From Cheilinus undulatus (Eukaryota > Chordata > Actinopteri > Labriformes > Labridae), in assembly GCF_018320785.1 (NCBI RefSeq), contig NC_054871.1, positions 15,558,339-15,622,338 of the forward strand: a stretch of 64,000 nucleotides of DNA. The letters are read 5' to 3'. The stretch's first letter is position 1. Each line of letters begins with the position of its first letter. Positions 55,273-64,000 of the stretch are shown here, piece after piece. Under the pieces are notes generated by a model that was given only the letters and a program-made list of their open reading frames with translations, had not been told where the DNA came from and did no database searches. The position numbers and the translations under genes are program-made.

Positions 55273-58200
55273 CTGAAGAGAAAGGACAAATAAAGAGGAA
55301 ACAGGTAAGATATTGTATGATAAGATACCAGCAGCATGGCTAAAATGTGGTGTTTGTGGGTGGGTTAAAGGGCAGTCAGCTGTCCCACATCCATCAACTG
55401 GGAGATTAAAAGCAGTGTTTTTATGTATTATTCAGTGAGTAGCTGCATCACTGTGAAAGCAAACACCTTTTATCAGAGTTGAAAATGTGTTCATGGTCGC
55501 TGCAGATGGACAAACAGCCTTGCAATTCTCAAGGTATTATTAGGAAATAGAAAATTCATTAGCACTGTGAAAATCAATCTGCCAAGAATTACACAAGAAT
55601 AGCCGAGACAGCCATGAAGCAACAAGGAAGGTCAGACAGTGATCCATAATGCTTGATATAGTACACTGAAGTCCTGATTCTCCTCCTGCCTGTTTAAATC
55701 AGGACTTAGTAAAACTTCGGCTGAGGAAGTAAACGAGACTCACTGTCCCTCGCCTGAAGATGATTAAAAATTCCAGTTAATGAGAGATTTTTAACTGTCA
55801 TTTTGCAGGTTGGCTGAATTTTAAAGGAGTAAATTACATTTAGACATACACATATGATGAATAAAATAAGAAAACTAAAGCAGTAACAAGTGGTTATTAT
55901 AATTAATAGAGGAAAACTGGAAACATGCATCAGAAAATGTGTAGAAAAAAAGAGAACACGAGTTTACAGTGTAAATGTTGCAGATGGATTGTATTGCACA
56001 TATGCATACACAAACATAAAATGTGTGACTAAAGAATGTAAGGCATAAACAAAGACATCCAATAAACAGCTGAGGTAATGGAGCTGTTCAATGATCAACA
56101 ACACAAATGAGGCTTGTGTGGTTAAAGCAACAGCTGTATTGGTCAGTTTTGAAATGCTTTAAATTCAAACCATTTTTCCCATTAGGTAGTTTGGAGTATG
56201 CAAACCGAACCCTAGGACCTCTCCTCAGCATAGGTTTGCAGAGTTTGTTAATGCGATCCAGCTTTTTACATTACCATTCTGGTAACATGTAATCCTTGAG
56301 CTGCTCCAGCATTATACCCAGAACTTATTGCCTGCAGAAGTTGCTCAACTGTTTGAAAAATCACAGTATTCAAGTTCATGTGAGGAACTTTTGATGGTGT
56401 CGTTTTGAGTATCCTCTTTGGACGAAGCAGATTCTCTTATCTTTTTCATGATTTGGTTTTGTTCATGCCTAAGTAAACTAATTTTTGATTTTTATTGGGG
56501 GGTGACATCCTTCAGTCAGTTGGTTGATGATATATCATAAGGAAGACAGAGAAAGAGAGAGCTGCAACGAGTGGGAGGGTATGTGCACAGTGGCAGACGA
56601 TCAAGAAAGAGTGAACACTAGTAGACAAAGCATTAGGCTGAAACAGAAAAATTAGACATTATTTTATGATTAATTCACACACGTTACGCTCTTACAAACT
56701 AGGAAACACAACGCTAATGTGCAAAGAGAGCAAGACTAAGTTTAATATAGCTGCTAAAGCTGTGCTGGCAGAGCTGCTCTGCTCTCTGTTACAGTCTCTT
56801 CCCTGCAAAGCATGGACAGCAAATACGTTTTCTTAAGCCCCTTTATCATCTCATTAAACGTCATTAACGTTAATGTCTGTAACAGACAGATAGAGGCAGA
56901 GGAGATGGACAGCGATGTCTCCTGGTCCCTAAAATTTTTCTTTTTTTATATTCCAACCTGCAGACTTCTTTTCAGTTTATCTCAGTAAATGTATGGACAG
57001 TATTTATGTATATAAATTACACACTGCAGCCTGAAACAAGATAATGTTTATTATAATTGTTATAAGTAAGACATAATCACAAGAAGTCATTTTGTTTTAA
57101 CTTAGAGAGAGGAGGGTGAGTGCTACACAGGGTCAAAAGGGTACTTCAGTCACAATCCATGTCAAGTTTATTCTCGCTCTAATACAGATGAAATCATTGA
57201 ATTGCTCCAATATGCCAAAGCAAACACCTCAAAAGCTCCTGGCTTGTTCTTACCCCAGATGAAAGCCCAGTTGTCCCCCTCCATTTCTTTTTTTTGACAG
57301 CTCCTCGACTTTCATTATTCCTCCTCTTTGTGTGGTTATGAACTCATCACACCCTCCTACAATCTTCCTCACTCCACACAGAGATACACTCTGAGCCTGG
57401 GAGCAGGAACCTGATGCTACCTGCTGCTAACCTACACACATGAAAGCACATCCATGCACACGCCCACACACATATAGGGTATCATGACTCTGTTCTTGAT
57501 CTGCAATTGCTACTCAAATTCAACTCCAGTGACTATACCCATGGTTAAAGAAAAGTAATCATTTGTTATATCACAAACAATTATAATGGCTGTAATCTTT
57601 TATCCATATGACTGCAGTTAAATTGGGAAACTGATCCAGAAAGGCAGCTGTAAGTGGGGACAAGAGTGACCCACAATATCACTGTATCTATCCAGCAAGT
57701 AATTCAGCCTTGCATCTTATGGACCCAATCAAAGCAGAGAAAGAGCAAGAATACACTGACAGAAGGAGATCTGATGTAAGAAAGCAGCACCTGTTTCCAT
57801 AAAAACTACCATAATTAGTCAGTCCTCTGAGAAGAACAAAAAAGTTGTTTAAGCATTTTTGCATGTCTCAAAATTGATGTCTTTATCTCATGAAGAAAAA
57901 TACCTTAGTAGGGAGCATGCTGAAAGCAACATACTGTTTGCGTGGGTGCTTGTGAGTGAATGTTGTTTTGTCATTCTGTTTGCATGATGGCGCCTTCCTC
58001 CCCATAACTGAGATCAAGTTTATTCCCTAAAGTACTAGCAGATTGATTTCTGTGAAGCTTCTTTCATTCTAGGGTTGACAGCTTCCCTATTTCGGATCTC
58101 GGTAGGGCGGGTGAGGACATAGCGTGCTCTTTCAGCCTACAGGGAGGGAGTTTTAATTGTTCCTTCAACAGCTGTTCTTCTAAGCCAACTGAGTTTCAAC

Positions 58201-58589
58201 ACTTCATTTAGAGCTTCTACAGCTTATGTGCTGACATGCTATTGAGTTGATTCTCCCAACTGTTGCTTAAATCTGTTTTTTTTTTTTTTGGGGGGGGGGG
58301 GGGTCATGTAATTCAGGAGTAAAATCCTATCCACTACACTGTGTCTAAGTTTATTGATATACCAAAGGATTTACTGTCAAAAATCTGTTTGTGTCATTCA
58401 TAAAGGTTCTCTTTTTTACTTCCTACTCCTCCTAGTTCAACTTGTATCTCATGAGAATCTTTTGGTTGCTTTTTGCTGTGTATAGGTGTACCAACTCAAA
58501 AAATCTTTTTCAAATCGAAGTCTTGCCTTTTTATACTGCAATGGCTTATTTACTAAGAAGCATATTTATGTACAAGTGCATCTTGTTAT
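55273..58589. other. sgip1 upstream intron, 3' part
   Basis: Holds a T-run followed by a G-run at about 58277..58303. No upstream coding exon (ATGATGGAGG before a donor) was found. Confidence 0.4.
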
Positions 58590-59640
58590 AGGCTGAAACT
58601 GAGATTTTCAAAAAAAAGTATTCACCCCTTGAATGTTTTACCATTTATTGAATTTATAAATCACTCGTCAAAATAATTTGGCTTTTTTGGCAGAAAAAAA
58701 TGACAAAAATACATATTTAATGTCAAAGTGAGAACAGTTTTCTACAAAGTAAGGCCAATCAAATAGAAATATGTAAAGTAAAATAAGTGACTGCTTAAAT
58801 ATTCACCCCCTTCAAGTCAGTATTTAGTAAATGCACATTTGGCTGCAATCCCAGCTCGGAGTCAGTGTGGATATGTCTAAATCAGGCTTGTGCACCTGTA
58901 CTTTGCAAATTTACTCTTTTTTTTTTTTTTTTTTTTTTTTGTGCAAAACTGCTCAATCTCTGGCAGGTTGTACAGGGACCGAGTGTGAACCGCCTGTTTC
59001 AAGTCCAGCCACAAATTCTCTATTGGATGAAGTCTGGGCTTTGACTCAGCCTTGTTGTCTTTGAACCATTTCTATGTAGCTTTTGCTGTGAATGCTTCAA
59101 GTCCTTGTCTTGCTAGAAAATAAACATTAACCAAGCAATAGTTCTCTTGCAGACTGAATAAAGATTGTCCTCCAGGATTTTTCTGTATTTTTCATGCATT
59201 CACTTAACCCTCTACCTTCCAGGGCTGGCTGTTGAGAAGGATCCCCACAGTATGATGCTGCCACCACTGTGCATCACAGTGGGGAGGGTGTGTTTGTGTG
59301 GTGTTTGGTGCCAAACATAGCATCTTGTCTGAGAACTTCTACTTGACCATGGAGTCTCCCACTTGCCTTTTGGTAAACTCTAGTAGAGATTTAATATAAG
59401 TTCTTTTTAACAGTGGCTCTATCTTCACCACGCTCCCATAAAGCTTTGACTGACAAAGAACCCGGGCAACAGTTGTTGTATGGAGAGATTATCCCATCAG
59501 ATGCTGAAGCTTAAAACTCCTTCAGAGTAGTCATAGGTGTCTTGGTGGCCACTCTTCAAGGCCAAATTACAACCATGACTGATTTTTAAAATGAATAAAA
59601 AGGTAAAACTTCAATGGGGGTGAATAGGTACTGTGTATCC
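58590..59640 (-). pseudogene. Tc1-like transposon remnant, transposase antisense to the + strand
   Basis: From TTCACCCCTTGAATGTTTTA near the left edge through AGTCCAGCCACAAATTCTCT, ATGCTGCCACCACTGTGCAT, CTCCCATAAAGCTTTGACTG and CAACAGTTGTTGTATG to GGGGGTGAATAGGTACT at the right. This is the complement of a Tc1-like element of the same kind as 10958..11775. The N-terminal DNA-binding part is deleted and the frame is destroyed. A 22-nt T run lies inside (about 58918..58940). Confidence 0.78.
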
Positions 59641-61816
59641 TAATTTGTTGCGTCTCTGTTGACCTATCTTCTTTTCGATACTACGGTCTCTTCCCCAAAG
59701 AAAATCCAGCTTTCCCCTCAGCAAGAGTAGAGGGGTTCACAGCACTGGTTGTGGAAGAATATTTTGTGTATTGTGTGTTCATTATATGAAACATTGCAGT
59801 TGTAAAATGTCAACAGAAAGTCTGCATTTAAATCTAAATATTTACTCAACTTTTAATTGTTTAATATCTTTAATTTTTTTTGACTCTTTCTAGTGGTTTG
59901 CTTTATTTTACTGGCTTTATGAGAATTTTAATGGCATTTTTATACATAATGGCCTTTTGCATAACAAGGTATGTCCTCCTATGGAGCCCACAATGTGCCT
60001 GAAGTGCATTTTAAACTGTGTTTCATCTTTTTTTTGCTGTAGAGGCAGGAATGAATGACACTAGTCATGCCAATTAAAGAAGAAATTCAAAACAACATAA
60101 ACTTCTCTTCATTCTTTCTTAAGTTAAATGACTTCATCTCTGTTATCAAAGAGCGCAACCAAGCACACAGTATGAAACAGAAAATGATGCAGGAATATAA
60201 TTGTATTCGTACATGAATGAACAGATCAGCATTATTTGATGATAATGCAATAACGATAACGATAACGATAACAATAACGATATAAAGTAGTAGTAGAAGT
60301 AAAGCAGGACCTAAATCTGATTGGATGACGTTGATGCAAAAGGATACATGAATGTGTATGGCTTAATCAACAGAGAGTGAAATAACACAGCATGCCTTAC
60401 ACACTGTTTAATGACAAAATGGTTTCCGCTCAGAGGGATGCTAGCACAAGTGCTAACATAATTACCTGTCTGTTCTGAAGACACAGTAATGTAATTCCAG
60501 GAAAAGCCAAAGGACAGGAAGCCAAGCAGGACAGGACGCTGCCAAGCCTAAAAAATACTACTTGTCAACTCCAGAGCCGCAATGCACTGACCAGAGAAAC
60601 ACATAAAAGTTTTGGGCTGTAGAGAAAAAAAAACTCTTCTTTTCTCTTGGGTGTCCATGGAAAGGGGTTTTCTAAGGAACATTTTTCCAAAGTAATGTTT
60701 ATTTGGTGTCTGAAAAGAGTTATAGGTTTAAAAAGAATGGGAAGTTAACATTAGAAAGGGTCCCATGTAGTGAAAACAAACCGTAACACGGGGGGAAACA
60801 CCACTCTGAGCAGCATGCAGTGTGTTATTATAATAATAGCTGTGAGGTCCACCTTTCAACCTTGAACAGGATGAGGTCTGCACTAACACTGCCTTCAATA
60901 AAAACAACATCTTAAAACACAGCAATTATAGCTTTGTCCCATTATTAAATCGAGTACACGTGCACATGAGCACATTCAAAGCTTTTACCAGCAGAATGCA
61001 GATTTACACCTGAGAGCTCTTGGGGAAAAACAAGCAGATGTTGTACTGCTTTAGTTTTCACAAACTGAAGCTGAAGAACACTGAGTATTTGTTTCAGAGA
61101 AAGAGCAAAGCAGGTTTTTTCAAGGCAATAACCAGGAGATGACCAGTAATGATAAATCTCATTTAATTCCAGTTGTATTTATATAGTACTTGAAAAAACT
61201 AAAGTTTAAATTAAAAATATTCTTTTGTCAGGGAGAAGGCCCAAGTTAGACTTTTGCTGGCTATTTGTTGCCATTTAGTTTTAGTTAGAACAGGTTAACA
61301 CTGATAAAGCTGCAGTTGTGTGACATTGTAAAATCCTTGAAACACAAGGTTTTTGTCTGTTCTACTTTCTTGAAAGTTGAACTTTACAGAATCTTTTTAC
61401 ACTAATATAATACATTGGATGTTTGTAAGAGTGGTATAGGCTGAGTAGCACTCGAGTTACAGTTATGATTCAGTCTTTTACATCTATTTTATGTCTCTCA
61501 AACACAAACACTCTCCTCACATTCAAAACTCTATTTATTGAAGATTTTGTCAAAAACTGATTTTTGGATTTCTAGGTGTGGCATTTCAACATGGTATTAT
61601 GTATGTATCATTCTAATTTCTGAGCTGACCTGAATGCATCGTATATGACTGTCTTTCATCTTTTTAAGTCCACTAAATAACTTATTTTTCTGCCGATCCC
61701 ACCGCAGATTTCAAGAAAATGAGCTTGCTACAAAGACTGAGAGCACTTTTCAGTACTGATCTCAGCAGATGAAGAAGAACATTGTCCTGTTGCAGCTGAA
61801 GCGTGTGTCGTTATTA
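59641..61816. other. sgip1 upstream intron, mostly unremarkable
   Basis: Contains an AACGAT microsatellite at about 60252..60282 (ATAACG units). Nothing else recognised. Confidence 0.4.
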
Positions 61817-62335
61817 TTAAGGGTGGGAAACACTACTGGCCCTACGATACAACATTAACACGATGCTTGGGTCACGATTCGATATTATTGCGATTTCAAA
61901 CATTTTGCAATACAGTCAGTATTGCAATACCATATATTGTGATATACTGTGATACATACCAATTTTTCAGCTGTTTAGCTGATCTAGCATTACTCTTGCC
62001 CTCATGTTTGTCATATTTCTGCAGTTTTTTAATTTCATGTAGCACTTCTTGCAAACTTCATGTGTCATGTCCATCTCATTTGTGCCCTGCTTGCATTCCT
62101 AATGTCCTTCCCCTGGTGCTGCCATGTTTGTTGTACTAACTTTCTCCTGCTCTATGACTGTCACCTCTGTTGACCTCACCGGACAAACAACTCTCCAAAC
62201 AATTGACTTTATTTTTTTCATTATCATTATCAATTTGATTTGAAAAATAGATACTTGGTGGATGAGATGATACGATATATCACCAGACAAAATATCGCGA
62301 TACTATGCTGTATCGATTTTTTCCTCCCATCCCTA
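61817..62335. mobile_element. Non-autonomous element with AGGGTGGGAAA/AGGGATGGGAGGAAA ends
   Basis: Left AGGGTGGGAAACACTACTGG and, inverted on the right, AGGGATGGGAGGAAAAAATC. GATACnnn-type and CGATA motifs are rich near both ends (GTATCGCGATATTTTGTC on the right). GTTATTA flanks both sides (61810..61816, 62336..62342). No transposase. Confidence 0.55.
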
Positions 62336-64000
62336 GTTATTACAAGGGCATGCTACTTACAACCCTGCTAAAATCTTTTATTCTCAAAGGAACCATTGAG
62401 GGTACAGCATATTTGTTTGATTTGATGCACAATACTGATGTGCTTTAGCATATGCTCCCCATGCAAGAACTGATGTTTTACTTCAGTGATATCATGAAAT
62501 GATGCCAAGTCGCAGAACCTCTTTACAGACCTTGGTTTTGTTCTACATCCCTTCTAATGTCTGCACTAAACTAGAAGAAGCATTGAGTATGTAAACCTGC
62601 CTCTGTTGCTATTGTGTGATTTTGATTTTTCTGTAGCCTTGTATATACTAACATACAAGGCATCACACTTTTCTCTGCGGATGCAAACACAAGTATGCAA
62701 AAAAAAAAGAAAAAAAAAAAAAGAAAGAAAAAGGATATCACACACATGCATGCCCCAACATACAGCTGCAGAAACATCCTTTTTTAAAGGTAAAGCCTTG
62801 CTTCCAAACAAACAGAGCAGAAGCTGTTTAACAAGCTTCTCTGAAGGGGAAAGAGATGAAGAGGCCCTATAGGCCAACCAACAAAAAACACACACACACA
62901 CACAGCTTGTGCTGGCAACCACAGCTGAGCGGGCCAGACCAGGCCACTCCAGACTCTGGATGAGAGACCTGTGCTGCTGTGCATAGTAAGTGGGAAGGAC
63001 AATAATACACCATTGAGACAGAGAAGCAGACGAGTGGTGTTGGTTTTTAAAATCATCATCTTTTCTGGATGTCATTTCTTCATATCTTATACTTTAATAC
63101 ATCTCATTTACTTGTCTTTTCTGCTTTCTTTCAATGCTCTGACTCTCTGTTTTTAACTCTGTAAAGCACTATGAATTACTCTATGTATGAATGGTGCTAT
63201 AGAAATAAATTTGCCTTGCCTAAAAACCCAAGTAGTGAGGCTTTTAAATGCTAATCTGAAAAGTAAAATGACCACCTTGGGCCCCATTTGTTGCATGTTT
63301 CACAAGTCAAATACAAAGAAAGCTGATGATATTCTTGATCTAATAGCAGCATTTCTATATTGTTTAACTCCCAAAAAGCAGCTGAGAAGAAAGCTAGAGT
63401 TTAGAACGATTTGTTGTGTGCGTGTTGGTATTAAGTGAAGCTGTAAACTTAGCACAAGGAGAAACATGGAGAGCCACAAACAGGCAGGCACACAGGTTAA
63501 CAGTCAAAGAGACAAGTAATTAGGAGAAGAGAATGAAGGCTGGCAGGAACATAAACAAGCAGACAGAAAAACATGCAGACTGAAGGCTTTAAGAATCAGT
63601 GAGAAGTGAGACAGAAATGCAGGCAGATTGACATGCAGTACTGTAGATAGAGACAGACCGGCGTACTGCACTCGGGATGTTTAAAAGGCCCTTTCGTTGG
63701 GAGTAGCTCATCCATCTCCCCGGGCCTTAGTGCTAGGATGAGGAGGATGCAGGTGAGGACAGAAAAGCTGCTAAACACAGGCAGAAACACTAAGAATGAC
63801 CTAGCAATGCTGCAAGGATGCTGAGGCAGAAAAATATTCCAAGAACATGCAGAGACACGTGCAGCTATGTGAGTGCAGCCTCCATTTTAAGTCATGCACT
63901 GTTTCCATGGGCCTGCATGGAGCTAAAAATATGATCAGGACTCTCGACACTGAAGTGTATCATTCAAAAAGGTAGAGCAGAAGAGACTTGAGAAAGCTGC
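62336..64000. other. sgip1 upstream intron with LINE tail and microsatellites
   Basis: A poly-A rich AAAG stretch (62700..62732), a CA run (about 62886..62903), and at 63160..63222 GTAAAGCACTATGAATTACT with GCTATAGAAATAAATTTGCC, the 3' tail of an L2-like LINE. No coding exon recognised up to the window edge. Confidence 0.45.

Noticed and set aside
62566..63075. 169-codon minus-strand frame
   Set aside because: Runs through a poly-T/AAAG tract and a CA microsatellite (VCVCVF, FFFFLFF); no gene-like composition.
63840..63900. ATGGAGGCTGCAC on the minus strand as the sgip1 initiator exon
   Set aside because: No donor follows, and it does not read into the expected Gly at the next exon's phase.

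Overview
The window is vertebrate nuclear DNA, almost certainly from a teleost fish and probably a percomorph. The genes have GT-AG introns. About 5% of the sequence is coding. The repeats are of types common in fish genomes: a tRNA-headed SINE, Tc1-like remnants, hAT and PIF/Harbinger elements, and LINE 3' tails.

Two genes are supported, lying tail to tail. insl5, a relaxin-family peptide hormone, is on the + strand in two exons (8181..8352 and 9937..10091; 108 aa). sgip1, the endocytic adaptor SH3GL-interacting protein 1, is on the - strand and fills most of the window. Twenty-three exons from 55272 down to 16431 join in frame into 898 residues plus a stop. The first coding exon (a few residues) and the promoter lie beyond base 64000. 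From memory, sgip1 and insl5 are close neighbours in other vertebrates too (human chromosome 1p31), so linkage supports both names. No dynlt5-type gene, which I remember between them in human, is visible here.

Layout. 1..8180: upstream intergenic DNA with a decayed Tc1-like end, a 42-bp minisatellite and a cluster of nested repeats (about 5.6-7.4 kb). 8181..10530: insl5. 10.5-11.8 kb: a dead Tc1-like transposase. About 11.95-16.43 kb: probable long sgip1 3' UTR containing a SINE. 16.4-25.6 kb: exons for the C-terminal mu-homology domain. 31.4-42.9 kb: proline-rich and AP-2-binding middle, including one 762-nt exon. 45.1-46.7 kb: two microexons of 12 and 9 nt. 49.3-55.3 kb: the conserved N-terminal membrane-binding exons. 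55.3-64 kb: first intron, mostly repeats.

The most interesting observations concern sgip1 splicing. The intron between 52032 and 49512 has textbook minor-spliceosome (U12, AT-AC) signals. Two tandem microexons encode near-identical Arg-Ser-Pro pieces, each preceded by a pyrimidine tract and a UGC motif. A 60-nt in-frame candidate cassette exon lies at 30350..30409. I found no new multi-gene system.
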